Assembly (NCBI GenBank): GCA_964537555.1
Contig: CAZIAD010000002.1
Span: 108,919 to 172,918, forward strand
Direction of reading: 5' to 3'
Origin: CAYRWR01 sp964537555
GTDB taxonomy: Bacteria > Spirochaetota > Brevinematia > Brevinematales > CAYRWR01
DNA: 64,000 bases
Position numbers and translations under genes: made by a program. Below, one piece after another: positions 42,892-52,082 of this stretch; the stretch's first letter is position 1; each line of letters starts with the position of its first letter. Under the pieces are notes generated by a model. That model made no database searches. It had not been told where the DNA came from and worked only from the letters and a program-made list of their open reading frames with translations.

Positions 42892-43959
42892 TCAGACAGA
42901 ATATGCCGGTAAAAAAATATTAAAGCAGGCACCTTTACCGGGCTCTGAAGAAACTGTGATGCTGCCCTGGTGGCCCTCTACTATCTCTCTGCATACAGTC
43001 AGGCCCAGGCCATTCCCGGTGGGTTTAGTAGTATAGTAGGGAGTGAATAAAAGAGGAAGATGCTCAGCGTCAATGCCGGGCCCTGAATCCTGCACTGAGA
43101 TGTAGACATAATCTCCCGGTAGTAGCTGGACATGGGGAATATCTTTGTTCAGGGAAAAATTCTGTGCCTGGATCTCCAGTCTTCCTCCGTCCGGCATTGC
43201 CTGACAGGCATTGACGATGAGATTGGAATATGCCTGAGAAAAACGTACAGGGTCCAGTTCTACGGGGCACAGACCGGGTGCGATATCTATGGTATAGCGT
43301 ACATTTTTATTGATACGGGTATAATATCGGGTATTTTCCGATAAAAACTGGCTGATATCCACCACTTCCTTTTGAATATCCTTCAGCCTGTCCTCACGGG
43401 TAAGTCGTTTCATGAGCTGTACAGCTTTGGTGATGCCGGTCTGGACTGCCTGTGTACTATCGGTCAGGTTTTTATCCTGATATCCTTTTAACTGGAGGAG
43501 GGTGAGGTTTGACTGGATGACCATGAGGATATTATTAAAATCATGGACAAATCCGGCCAGGGTGTTATCCATGACCTCATATTTCTCCAGTTTGTACAGC
43601 TCTTCTTTTAATTCCTGATGCTCCTGGAAAACAGCATCTATGAGAGACCGGTAGGACAGCACCCCAATAAAGCGTTGCTTATCAAATACGGGTAAATAGG
43701 AATATTTACCGTTTTTCATAAGGTCCAGAGCCTCCTCCAGAGTCTGGCTGGCTGAGATCCTGGGCTTCTCCGTCACACAATCCTGCGCCTGCTTATAGGG
43801 ATCAGGTAGTATATCATCCCGGTTAAGCAGGCCTAAAAAATCGTCTTTTTCACTGACTACCAGATAATTATTTCGTAATAATTGATCTTCGAAATGAGAA
43901 ATGATTTCATGAGGGTGGACCTGAGGTATCGACCTGTCACACAGTTCGACCAGATTCAT
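42892..43959 (-). CDS. CBS-domain histidine kinase
   Basis: A 355-residue cytoplasmic kinase. Residues 1-115 hold a pair of CBS motifs (LLNRDDILPDPYK; MKNGKYSYLPVFDKQRFIGVLSYRSLIDAV), which bind adenosine nucleotides. The DHp helix follows with H-box AGFVHDFNNILMVIQSNL near 140, then the ATPase domain with N-box NLIVNACQAMPDGG near 250, G1 VQDSGPGIDAEH, and G2 GNGLGLTVCREIVEGHQG. There is no transmembrane segment, so it senses an intracellular signal. Its ATG directly follows the stop of the 119-residue protein (TAG-ATG), so the two proteins are made together. A cognate response regulator is not adjacent. Confidence 0.88.
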   Translation of the reverse strand: MNLVELCDRSIPQVHPHEIISHFEDQLLRNNYLVVSEKDDFLGLLNRDDILPDPYKQAQDCVTEKPRISASQTLEEALDLMKNGKYSYLPVFDKQRFIGVLSYRSLIDAVFQEHQELKEELYKLEKYEVMDNTLAGFVHDFNNILMVIQSNLTLLQLKGYQDKNLTDSTQAVQTGITKAVQLMKRLTREDRLKDIQKEVVDISQFLSENTRYYTRINKNVRYTIDIAPGLCPVELDPVRFSQAYSNLIVNACQAMPDGGRLEIQAQNFSLNKDIPHVQLLPGDYVYISVQDSGPGIDAEHLPLLFTPYYTTKPTGNGLGLTVCREIVEGHQGSITVSSEPGKGACFNIFLPAYSV

Positions 43960-44319
43960 CTAATTTTCTCCCGGATCCCAGGACATGGTAGTAAAAATCT
44001 GAAGATCCATATCCACTTTGACCACTTCTCCCTGGGAAAGATAGGGGAAAACCTGATTTTTCAGGACTTCCAGAATACCATTTAAAGACATCTTCTTGAG
44101 GAGTTTTTTATTTATCATGATGGCTTCCACTGTCTCATCGATATCATCAGATAGCTCGATCATATCAAATTCATCAGGTGCTATGAATTTGAAAGCCTGC
44201 ATCACTCCTTCTTTTCCCTGGGGATACTTTTTACATAGTATCAGAATATCCCTCACAAAAGGCAATTTGATCGATTGAAAATTCAATTCTATATGATATT
44301 GTTTTTTAGCACCACTCAT
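43960..44319 (-). CDS. Small protein co-expressed with the CBS kinase
   Basis: A 119-residue acidic soluble protein, MSGAKKQYHIELNFQSIKLP at the N-terminus, with EFDMIELSDDIDETVEAI near 55-70. A very strong ribosome site (AAGGAGGTG) precedes the ATG. Stop and kinase start are contiguous, implying a 1:1 partner. No domain recognised. The size and acidity would suit a small regulator or adaptor of the kinase, which is inference. Confidence 0.7.
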   Translation of the reverse strand: MSGAKKQYHIELNFQSIKLPFVRDILILCKKYPQGKEGVMQAFKFIAPDEFDMIELSDDIDETVEAIMINKKLLKKMSLNGILEVLKNQVFPYLSQGEVVKVDMDLQIFTTMSWDPGEN

Positions 44320-44438
44320 GACGCACCTCCTTTCTATAATATAAAAGCTGTTACTAATATAAGCAAGAAAAAATGATTTGAAAAGTTTAAAAATCCAGCC
44401 TTTAATTTATATTTATTAAGAATACCAACCTACCCTCG

Positions 44439-44457
44439 TACAGGTGGAACACCTGTA
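44439..44457. promoter_or_regulatory. Perfect palindrome TACAGGTG-GAA-CACCTGTA
   Basis: A perfect 8+3+8 inverted repeat lies in the 268-bp divergent region between the 119-residue protein gene and the XRE-cupin gene. It has no following T-run, so it is an operator candidate rather than a terminator. Confidence 0.55.
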
Positions 44458-44539
44458 ATAGAGAGATATATAATATCAATGCCTGTCACAAAATGAAGCG
44501 TCTCAGTTGCATTGAAGCTTCCCGAATATTTGCCAAAAC

Positions 44540-44574
44540 GTTTAATATCACTTAAAATATTAAACCATATTAAA
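44540..44574. promoter_or_regulatory. Repeated half-sites upstream of the XRE-cupin gene
   Basis: GTTTAATAT (44540-44548) and ATATTAAAC (44557-44565) form a perfect 9+8+9 inverted repeat. A third half-site ATATTAAA follows at 44567-44574. All lie within 48 bp of the start codon at 44588, which suggests autoregulation by the XRE-cupin protein. Confidence 0.6.
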
Positions 44575-44587
44575 TGGATGGTGAAGT

Positions 44588-45139
44588 ATGCACCGATTAG
44601 GTGAACGGATTAAAAAACGGCGTAACTTTATGCAGATATCCCTGGGTGAGCTGGCCACACAGATCGGAGTAAGCTCCAGCCTGCTGTCCCAGATAGAAAA
44701 TGGCAAAGCCTATCCTTCGATCTTTACCCTCAAAAGTATCGCTGAGTGCCTCACCACTACAGTGGGTGAGCTGATCGGGGAAAATGAGTTTGGCCAGGAA
44801 AATCCCCTGGTACAGTGGGATGATAAAAAGTTTTACCGGGAGAACGAATCCGGGTGCAAGGTATATTCCCTGTCTGATTACACTTCCAATCGCCAGATGG
44901 AAGTGTTTCTGGTCACTATGGATGGAGGCAGCACCAGTCATGAGACACTGGACTCCCACCATGGCCAGGAGATCTGGCATGTACTACAGGGAGAAGTCCA
45001 TCTCAAGACTGTCAATGGTAATATTATCCTGAAAAAAGGAGATACCTACTATAACCAGTCCTGCGAGGACCGGGAGATTCACAATGAAGCTAAAGGTGAA
45101 GCCAGGGTTTTATGGACCCTCACTCCCCCTTTACAATAA
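44588..45139 (+). CDS. XRE-family regulator with cupin domain
   Basis: A 183-residue regulator. An N-terminal Cro/C1-type helix-turn-helix (residues 3-60, LGERIKKRRNFMQISLGELATQIGVSSSLLSQIENGKAYPSI) is joined to a C-terminal cupin barrel (about 100-180, HHGQEIWHVLQGEVHLKT; LKKGDTYYNQSCEDREIHNE). XRE-cupin proteins commonly sense small metabolites and regulate adjacent amino-acid or polyamine genes. It lies 24 bp ahead of the aminotransferase gene on the same strand, so it probably controls the aminotransferase-citrate synthase unit and itself through the palindromes upstream. Confidence 0.93.
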   Translation: MHRLGERIKKRRNFMQISLGELATQIGVSSSLLSQIENGKAYPSIFTLKSIAECLTTTVGELIGENEFGQENPLVQWDDKKFYRENESGCKVYSLSDYTSNRQMEVFLVTMDGGSTSHETLDSHHGQEIWHVLQGEVHLKTVNGNIILKKGDTYYNQSCEDREIHNEAKGEARVLWTLTPPLQ

Positions 45140-45163
45140 ATTTATTATACCAAAGAGGTAGTG

Positions 45164-46459
45164 ATGAATATTCAAGCTGAAGAACTCAACAAGACTATTA
45201 AAAACGACAGCCCTGCTGTCTATGAACTATTATCTGTAAAAGGACAGGAAATATTTTTTCCCAAATCCGGTATATTAGCCCAAAGTGCAGCAGCAAAGGG
45301 AAAGAAGATCAATGCTACTATTGGCCAGGCGATAGAAGACAATGGTAAGGCTATGTGCCTGTCGGGTATAGCCCGTAACATCTCCATTCCCACCGACCAG
45401 GCCGTATCCTATGCACCCAGCTATGGACGTCCGGAACTACGCAAGGCATGGAAAGACATGCTCTATAAAAAAAATCCCGGCCTGGCTGGCAAAAATATAA
45501 GCCTGCCTGTGGCCAGTTGCGGGATCACGCATGCCCTCAATGTAGCCGGTTTTCTGTTCCTGAATGAAGGGGCTGAAGTACTGGTCCCCGACCTGTACTG
45601 GGGAAATTACAACCTCATCTTTAAGCACTGGCATAATGTTAAGATCACCAATTACAAACTCTTCAAAAATGAAGGCATGGACCTGGACGCTATAGAGAGT
45701 GCTCTCTCCGGTAGCGGCCGCAAGATCTCTCTGCTCATGAATTTTCCCAATAACCCCAGCGGCTACACCCCTACTATTCAGGAAAGCCATAAGATCGCTG
45801 AGCTTATTAAAAGCTCCGCAGAAAAAGGCAATAAGATCCTGGTCATGCTGGATGATGCTTATTTCGGACTGGTGTTTGAAGAAAACATCTACACCGAGTC
45901 TCTGTTCTCCCTCCTGGCAGATATCCATGAGAACGTACTGACCCTTAAGATGGATGGCGCGACCAAAGAAGACTATGTATGGGGATTCCGGGTGGGATTC
46001 ATGACCTACGCTACGAAAAACAATAGTGATGCCCTGTACAGCGCCCTGGAAGCTAAGACTGCCGGAGCGATCCGGGGAAACATTTCCAACATCGCCAATA
46101 TCAGCCAGAGCCTGCTCCTGGATGCTTATCAGGCAGAGGATTATGATAAAGAAAAACAGGAAAAGTATGACATCCTGGAAAAAAGATATCATAAAGTGAA
46201 ACAGGTACTGGCTCAGAAAAAGGAATACCTGGAGTATTTCCATGCCATTCCTTTTAATTCCGGGTATTTTATGTGTATACAGCTCAAAGAAGGCCTAGAT
46301 ACTCAGAAGATCTGGCAGACACTCCTGGATAAATACGACACAGGGGTCATCCACCTCTCCGGAATATTCCGCATCGCCTTTTCCGCTATTCCTGAGACCA
46401 TGATAGAAGAAATGTTTGACAATATATATGCAGCTATATTAGACTCATTAAAAGTATAA
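45164..46459 (+). CDS. PLP-dependent aminotransferase, class I/II
   Basis: A 431-residue aminotransferase of fold type I. Landmarks are SYAPSYGRPELRKAWKDML (near 85), the NFPNNPSGYTPT segment near 197 (asparagine to cofactor), MLDDAYFGLVFEE near 230 (Asp and Tyr for PLP), and KMDGATKEDYVWGFRVGF near 265 with the Schiff-base lysine in DGATKE and a downstream arginine. I cannot fix the substrate; aromatic or branched-chain amino acids fit. It is sandwiched between an XRE-cupin regulator and a citrate synthase gene, hinting at a 2-oxoacid/glutamate pathway. ATG 45164 is preferred to the GTG 3 nt upstream. Confidence 0.9.
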   Translation: MNIQAEELNKTIKNDSPAVYELLSVKGQEIFFPKSGILAQSAAAKGKKINATIGQAIEDNGKAMCLSGIARNISIPTDQAVSYAPSYGRPELRKAWKDMLYKKNPGLAGKNISLPVASCGITHALNVAGFLFLNEGAEVLVPDLYWGNYNLIFKHWHNVKITNYKLFKNEGMDLDAIESALSGSGRKISLLMNFPNNPSGYTPTIQESHKIAELIKSSAEKGNKILVMLDDAYFGLVFEENIYTESLFSLLADIHENVLTLKMDGATKEDYVWGFRVGFMTYATKNNSDALYSALEAKTAGAIRGNISNIANISQSLLLDAYQAEDYDKEKQEKYDILEKRYHKVKQVLAQKKEYLEYFHAIPFNSGYFMCIQLKEGLDTQKIWQTLLDKYDTGVIHLSGIFRIAFSAIPETMIEEMFDNIYAAILDSLKV

Positions 46460-46469
46460 GGATATCATA

Positions 46470-47819
46470 ATGGAAAAAAACAACGAATTACTCAAAAAAT
46501 TCCAGGAACTGGCCCGGGAAAAGAACCATATAGAACCTGAACTCTATAGCCGCTATAATGTCAAAAGAGGCCTCAGAAATGCTGATGGAAGCGGCGTCCT
46601 GGTAGGGCTGACTACCGTAGGTGATGTACATGGTTATGTCATCGATGAAAACGAAGCAGTTCCCGCTGAAGGCCGTCTGCGCTACCGTGGCCTGGATGTG
46701 ACCAGTCTGGTCAAGGGAATCCAGTCCGAAGGCCGTCTGGGATTCGAAGAGACCTCCTTCCTGCTCCTCTTTGGTAAACTGCCCAATAAACAGGAGCTCA
46801 AAGAATACAATGACCTGCTGGCAGAAAACCGTGAGATGTCTCAGGCTCAAAAAGAAGACATCATCATGCGTTCGCCCAGCCCCAACATCATGAACAAGCT
46901 GGCTACAGCCGTACTGCAGTCCTATTCCTATGATCCTGATCCCGAGAACCGGAGCCTGCATAATGTGATCAGGCAGACTATTGAGTTGATCGCTCGCTTT
47001 CCTATTATGGTTGCCTACAGTTTTCAGGCAAAGAACCACTTTTTCTCTGATCAGAGCCTCATGATCCATAAGTATCAGAATACTCATTCCACGGCAGAGC
47101 TCATCCTGTCACTCATCCGTGACAATAAAGAGTTTACCCCTCTGGAAGCAGAGATCCTGGACCTGTCTCTGGTCCTGCATGCTGAGCATGGTGGTGGTAA
47201 TAACTCCTCATTTACCGTACATGTAGTTTCTTCATCCGATACAGATGCCTACTCTGCTATAGCCGCAGCCATCGGTTCCCTCAAGGGCTCCAAACACGGG
47301 GGGGCCAATCTGGAAGTATCCCAGATGATGACTAATATTAAGCAGCACCTGGGTGAGACCTATTCTGATAAAGAGATCAAGGATTACCTGGTTAAGATCC
47401 TGCGCAAACAGGCTTATAATAAGACCGGCCTCATTTATGGTATGGGCCATGCCGTATATTCTCTGTCTGACCCTCGTGCTATCCTGCTCAAGGAAAAAGC
47501 CCGGGACCTGGCTCAGGAAAAAGGCCGCATGAAGGAGTTCGATCTCTTTAACAGTATAGAGAACCTGGCCAAAGAAGCTTTTGCGGAAGAAAAAGGGAAT
47601 AAGATCATCAGTGCCAATGTCGATTTTTATTCCGGCTTTGTGTATGATATGCTGAATATACCTCAGGATCTGTTTACCCCCTTATTTGCAGTAGCCAGAA
47701 TGGCTGGCTGGGGTGCTCACCTCATTGAGGAAAATATCTGTGGTGGACGTATTATGAGGCCTGCTTACAAATCAGTGGTAGAAGCCAAACAATATGAAAA
47801 TCTGAATAAGAGAAAATAA
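46470..47819 (+). CDS. Citrate synthase
   Basis: A 449-residue citrate synthase, which condenses oxaloacetate and acetyl-CoA. Visible are RLRYRGLDV near 72, LVLHAEHGGGNNSSFTVHVVSS near 235 (first catalytic His), LKGSKHGGAN near 272, GMGHAVYSLSDPRA near 320 (second catalytic His), NVDFYSGFVYDMLNIP near 385 (catalytic Asp), and GWGAHLIEENICGGRIMRPAYK at the end. The N-terminal 50-residue extension is that of the form found in clostridia and other anaerobes. It lies 10 bp after the aminotransferase gene, giving the likely route oxaloacetate to citrate to 2-oxoglutarate to glutamate; the step from citrate is not in this window. Confidence 0.93.
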   Translation: MEKNNELLKKFQELAREKNHIEPELYSRYNVKRGLRNADGSGVLVGLTTVGDVHGYVIDENEAVPAEGRLRYRGLDVTSLVKGIQSEGRLGFEETSFLLLFGKLPNKQELKEYNDLLAENREMSQAQKEDIIMRSPSPNIMNKLATAVLQSYSYDPDPENRSLHNVIRQTIELIARFPIMVAYSFQAKNHFFSDQSLMIHKYQNTHSTAELILSLIRDNKEFTPLEAEILDLSLVLHAEHGGGNNSSFTVHVVSSSDTDAYSAIAAAIGSLKGSKHGGANLEVSQMMTNIKQHLGETYSDKEIKDYLVKILRKQAYNKTGLIYGMGHAVYSLSDPRAILLKEKARDLAQEKGRMKEFDLFNSIENLAKEAFAEEKGNKIISANVDFYSGFVYDMLNIPQDLFTPLFAVARMAGWGAHLIEENICGGRIMRPAYKSVVEAKQYENLNKRK

Positions 47820-47837
47820 AAGATAACTATGTTTAAT

Positions 47838-47871
47838 AAAAAGCGGCAGCCTGAAACAGACTGCCGCTTTT
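47838..47871. terminator. Bidirectional terminator between citrate synthase and Na/Pi genes
   Basis: AAAAGCGGCAG ... CTGCCGCTTTT has a 7-bp GC stem extended by A/T pairs, plus an inner CTG/CAG pairing. The flanking A-run and T-run let it terminate both convergent genes. Confidence 0.85.
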
Positions 47872-47899
47872 GCGTGTTATTATTGAGAGTCACTTTCTC

Positions 47900-50029
47900 T
47901 TATTTATCGTCTTTCTTTACCTTATCATCCACCAGCCTTACATCGAGATGGATAAAGGCCTGACACACATTGGTCAGATAATCCCCGATCTTTTCCATGT
48001 AGTTCAAAGTATCCACAAAAATGAGACGGGAGGCTACTTCATGCTTTTCGCTCTTTTCTGAAATGCTTTCAAAAAATTCTACTTTCTTTTTCTGGTAGAA
48101 CTTATTGATCCTGTTTTCATACTTCAGAATGCTCTCAAAGACGGCTTTATCTTCTGTAGGAATGGCATCCACGACTGCATGGAACATACGGAGCAGCAGG
48201 CCCACCATTTTATCTATCTTTTTTCTCTCATTTTTAGGAAGCTTGGTGTTGTCCTTAGCCAGCTTTTCGGCCAGGTGATAGATATTTTCACTGAGGTCCC
48301 CTATACGTTCCACATCATTGGCACAGTGTATAAGCTTGGGTATCTGGTTATTCAAACGGGCCTTTAAGAACTCCTGGGGCAGGTCCAGCAGGTATTGGGT
48401 AGTCTCATACTGTATTTTATCCAGCAGATCCTCCTGCTCGGGTATCATTCCAGCCTTTTTAATACTGCCGCTCATCAATGCCTCCATTGAGGTCTTGAGC
48501 ATCTTTTCTGCGATCTCCAGCATACGATGGATCTCTTTCTTGGACTGGATGAGGGCCAAAGCCGGGGTGTCTATGAGATGGGGTTCCAGGTATTTCAGAT
48601 GGGTCTCTTCTTTACCCTGGGGTACTATCCATTGTGCGATCTTGGCCAGGACATTTCCAAAGGGCAGAAATACAATAGTAGCCAGAATATTGAAGAACAT
48701 ATGACTGTTTGCCACAAATCTTTCTACATTTCCGCTGTACCAGATTCGGCCCCCTTCTGTGACCAGGCTACCCTTGGAAAGAGCACCTATCCAGCGATAG
48801 TACCAGGATATCCCGTCCTTATCCTTTCCCACTACCACGAATATCAGCATGATAAAGGAGCCCACCAGATTAAACATGGTATGCACCCAGGCAGCCTGCT
48901 TGGCAGTCTTATTGGCATTGAGGGCGGCCAGCTGAGCCGTGATGGTGGTACCGATATTATCACCCAGTATGATGGGGAACATCCCCCCTATATCGATCAG
49001 TCCCGAACTGGCCAGGGCCATAGTGAGACCCACAGTAGCAGAAGAACTCTGAATGATTAAAGTAGCCAATGCCCCCGCAAACAATCCCAGGATGGGGCTG
49101 TAACTGAAATTAATAAAGAAAGAGGATACAGTAGGGCTGGATGCCAGGGGTTTTAATATATCTGACATGGTATTCATACCCAGGAACAGCAGTCCAAAAC
49201 CCAGGATCACTTCTCCCCAGAAGCGAATGTTCTTATTCTTCGTGATCATAATAAACACAAAACCGATGGCTATAGCGGGGAGGGCGATCTCCTTGATCTT
49301 AAAGGCAATAAGCTGTGCCGTGATAGTGGTACCGATATTGGCACCCATGATCACACCCACTGACTGGGCCAGGTTCATGAGCCCGGCATTGATAAATCCT
49401 ACGACCATTACTGTGGTAGCGGAGCTGGACTGTATGGCAGCAGTGATAGTAAATCCCAGCAGTACCCCCATGAGTCGGTTCTGGGTCAGAAATCCCAGTA
49501 TGGTCTTCATGCTTTCTCCGGCTACTGCCTTCAGGCCATCAGACATCATATTGATACCGAACAGGAAGATAGCCAGTCCGCCTAACACATAAAAGATGAT
49601 ATCTATGATTTTGAGGATCAAAATAGTACCGGATGTCTCTGCCACGATCTTATCTTCCCTGTCCAGTAGTACAAAATTTGGCTTAAAAGTCTTCATCTTG
49701 GACCCGGCTTTAAACCGGAGGGTCACCTCCCCTTTCTCATCAGTGAGTAGAAGAGAGTTGGTAGTGATCACACTGTCATTGGTCACTATCTGCGATGACT
49801 TAAATTTTCCATGATCACTGGAAAACGGTGAGATCCGCACTTTATAACCTCTTAAAGGCACACCTGTATCAGATAATGCCACCAGAACGATAGGGGATAT
49901 CTCTTTTTTGGTAAAGACTTCCTGATGTTTTTGACCCTCATCCTTGAACTTAAACTGCACCGAAAAGATCATGCCCGGCAATAAAAGCAGTGCTATGCCT
50001 ATACTGACTACCCACCCCTTTGTGTTCAT
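47900..50029 (-). CDS. Na/Pi cotransporter family protein with N-terminal beta domain and C-terminal PhoU-like domain
   Basis: A 709-residue membrane protein. After a signal-like helix (1-24) come about 120 residues of beta-sandwich (ISPIVLVALSDTGVPLRGYKV ... GEVTLRFKAGSKM), an unusual addition that resembles a Big/carboxypeptidase-regulatory fold. Then come the transporter core with two inverted Na/Pi repeats, each with a QSSSAT motif (AAIQSSSATTVMVVGFINAG near 200; LIIQSSSATVGLTMALASSG near 325) and GANIGTT/GDNIGTT, and a C-terminal PhoU-like helical domain (about 490-700). Phosphate is the expected substrate by family. AGGAG lies 7 nt before the ATG. It is monocistronic. Confidence 0.92.
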   Translation of the reverse strand: MNTKGWVVSIGIALLLLPGMIFSVQFKFKDEGQKHQEVFTKKEISPIVLVALSDTGVPLRGYKVRISPFSSDHGKFKSSQIVTNDSVITTNSLLLTDEKGEVTLRFKAGSKMKTFKPNFVLLDREDKIVAETSGTILILKIIDIIFYVLGGLAIFLFGINMMSDGLKAVAGESMKTILGFLTQNRLMGVLLGFTITAAIQSSSATTVMVVGFINAGLMNLAQSVGVIMGANIGTTITAQLIAFKIKEIALPAIAIGFVFIMITKNKNIRFWGEVILGFGLLFLGMNTMSDILKPLASSPTVSSFFINFSYSPILGLFAGALATLIIQSSSATVGLTMALASSGLIDIGGMFPIILGDNIGTTITAQLAALNANKTAKQAAWVHTMFNLVGSFIMLIFVVVGKDKDGISWYYRWIGALSKGSLVTEGGRIWYSGNVERFVANSHMFFNILATIVFLPFGNVLAKIAQWIVPQGKEETHLKYLEPHLIDTPALALIQSKKEIHRMLEIAEKMLKTSMEALMSGSIKKAGMIPEQEDLLDKIQYETTQYLLDLPQEFLKARLNNQIPKLIHCANDVERIGDLSENIYHLAEKLAKDNTKLPKNERKKIDKMVGLLLRMFHAVVDAIPTEDKAVFESILKYENRINKFYQKKKVEFFESISEKSEKHEVASRLIFVDTLNYMEKIGDYLTNVCQAFIHLDVRLVDDKVKKDDK

Positions 50030-50326
50030 CCCGTACTCCTAGCTTGTAATGATATATAACTATAGCTTTTGCGTATTCCTCAACGATCCTGCTTTTTTAT
50101 CTATCCAGATAAATTTTCAGAATATATTATATAGGTTATAGAAAACTATCTCAAAAAAATGACTACTGAGACTGCTTTATCACTCTAAAACAGACTCCCT
50201 GTATGGATAAGTCGTTACAAAAAAACTCATTGTTTTCCAGTGTAAATATTAATTTGAGTTTCTTGGATTATTAGTATACAGTTAGTATAGGATTCAAATA
50301 AGTGAAGATAAAATATCACACATTCG

Positions 50327-52075
50327 ATGGAGAAAATATTGACCGGAAATGAAGAACAGGTCCTGCAACAGCTAAAAAGCCTGCCCCGAAGTGGAGACCA
50401 TGCTTTTAAAGTAAAAAAAATCCTGGAATCCTGTGTGGATACAGCCATACAAATAGAAAGAATACAAAAACTGGATGCTGTCTATTCCCTTCCTTCAGTA
50501 GGTAACTCTGATATTACTCCGGGTGAGTTAAGAAAACTCATGAAGGATCCGGGAATAATCACCTCTGAAAAAGCCTCCCAGATTTTTGAAAACATTAAGA
50601 GAAAAAATATTCGTCAGAGACATGTTCTGTTCTGGGGAGACCGGGGAAAGATCAAAGATTTTGCCAGAGAAAGTGACCTGTTAAAAGTGGGCTTATTTCC
50701 CTCTTCTCTGAGATTTACAAAGTCCGCCCTGACTTATTTGGAGGAATTACAGGAATCTGCTCGTATAATGCTTCCGGTCATGATATCCATTCTCAAAGTA
50801 GCCTGGGCTTATATCAGCAAGTCAGATTTCAATCTCCTCCAAAAATTTAAAAAAATGTGTGAGGAGCTTCTTGTTCTGGATAAAAACCGTATCGTTTCCC
50901 ATCGTGATACCTTATTGATTCCTCTATTAGAACTGGAAAAATACGTGCTGTTCTGTCACTACCGGCCCGAATATCCCCAGATCATTCAGAGTAGTATCCA
51001 AAATATATTTAACAAATATCCTGACTGGTCATCAAAAATCAAAAATGTGGACAATCATCTCATGAATCTTCTAGACATATCCCGAAGAAAGCACTCTATT
51101 CTCTACATTATCCTGGCAGCAAATACTGCTTATTATGGAAGATATTGCTCCGTCATGTCTTTAACCAATAGTGTAAATGGAGAAATAATCAACAGTTTTG
51201 ATCATGACTGTGAGCCTGAGATTAAAAACAAGATCCAGGATTTCATCAGTAAAAGAATAAAGATGCTGGAAGAATTAATGGCTACCCGTGAAAAGATCAA
51301 TCTGACCAAGACCTATATAGACCAGTTCTTACAAAAAGAAGAAGACGGTTCTTATAAGCAAAAACCTCTGATTGAATTTTATAAAAGTGGAGAGGGAGTG
51401 CAGGTCAATTTTGCGGCTGATACTAAAAACATTTCCACATTTGCCTCTCATTTACTGAAAAGATTTCTGCTTACTCTCTGGAACATCCTCATAGGATATC
51501 TGGAGCTGGAGCGTATAGATAAGACTAAGGTATTTGACGACTCTCTATTCCAGGATCATTTTGTGAGGATCAAATCCCTTAGCGAAAGATTTGAAAATGC
51601 TTTTTTTACAAAGCATAACTTCAGTCAGGAACGATTTGAAGAGCTGAAACGAAAGTCTTCAGCCAGTATGAGTAATACCGAAGCTGAAATCCTGCAAGTC
51701 CTGGACTCTTTTAGCCAGGAAGTGATGAGCATAGGAAAAAAACTGGCTGCAATTTCACTCAAGCATGAAGTCAGGGGTTCGGCAGACCAATGGACAGCCC
51801 TCAGCCCCAAAGATCTGAACTCTACTACTATAGAGATACCTTTCTGGGATTATATCATCACTCAGGAAAGCTATTTTAAAGGATGGAAATTCAGCAATAC
51901 TATTAATTTTATAATATCAGTCTGCTTTTTAATAGGTCTATTATTTTATGATAATGAATTTGCTATCATGCTGCAAAAAGAAAGACTGATAAACACCAAA
52001 GTAGATGATGTAATGCTCATCCTGGAAAGAATATGTGACCCGGTGCAGTTCGAAAGGATCAAGCGGTCACTATAA
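50327..52075 (+). CDS. Unrecognised 582-residue helical protein
   Basis: A large mostly helical protein on the opposite strand from its neighbours, more AT-rich than the surrounding genes. No signal peptide. A hydrophobic stretch near residues 544-560 (INFIISVCFLIGLLFY) may be a single membrane helix near the C-terminus. Repeated Lys/Glu-rich helices dominate. The start is uncertain: the ATG at 50327 lacks a clear ribosome site, and a TTG at 50339 has GGAG 6 nt before it. A possible promoter is TTGGAT-N17-TATAGG (about 50260-50290). It converges on the hemerythrin gene with a 7-bp gap. It may be functionally tied to the large helical proteins to its right, but I see no clear sequence match. 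Confidence 0.65.
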   Translation: MEKILTGNEEQVLQQLKSLPRSGDHAFKVKKILESCVDTAIQIERIQKLDAVYSLPSVGNSDITPGELRKLMKDPGIITSEKASQIFENIKRKNIRQRHVLFWGDRGKIKDFARESDLLKVGLFPSSLRFTKSALTYLEELQESARIMLPVMISILKVAWAYISKSDFNLLQKFKKMCEELLVLDKNRIVSHRDTLLIPLLELEKYVLFCHYRPEYPQIIQSSIQNIFNKYPDWSSKIKNVDNHLMNLLDISRRKHSILYIILAANTAYYGRYCSVMSLTNSVNGEIINSFDHDCEPEIKNKIQDFISKRIKMLEELMATREKINLTKTYIDQFLQKEEDGSYKQKPLIEFYKSGEGVQVNFAADTKNISTFASHLLKRFLLTLWNILIGYLELERIDKTKVFDDSLFQDHFVRIKSLSERFENAFFTKHNFSQERFEELKRKSSASMSNTEAEILQVLDSFSQEVMSIGKKLAAISLKHEVRGSADQWTALSPKDLNSTTIEIPFWDYIITQESYFKGWKFSNTINFIISVCFLIGLLFYDNEFAIMLQKERLINTKVDDVMLILERICDPVQFERIKRSL

Positions 52076-52082
52076 GTACTGT

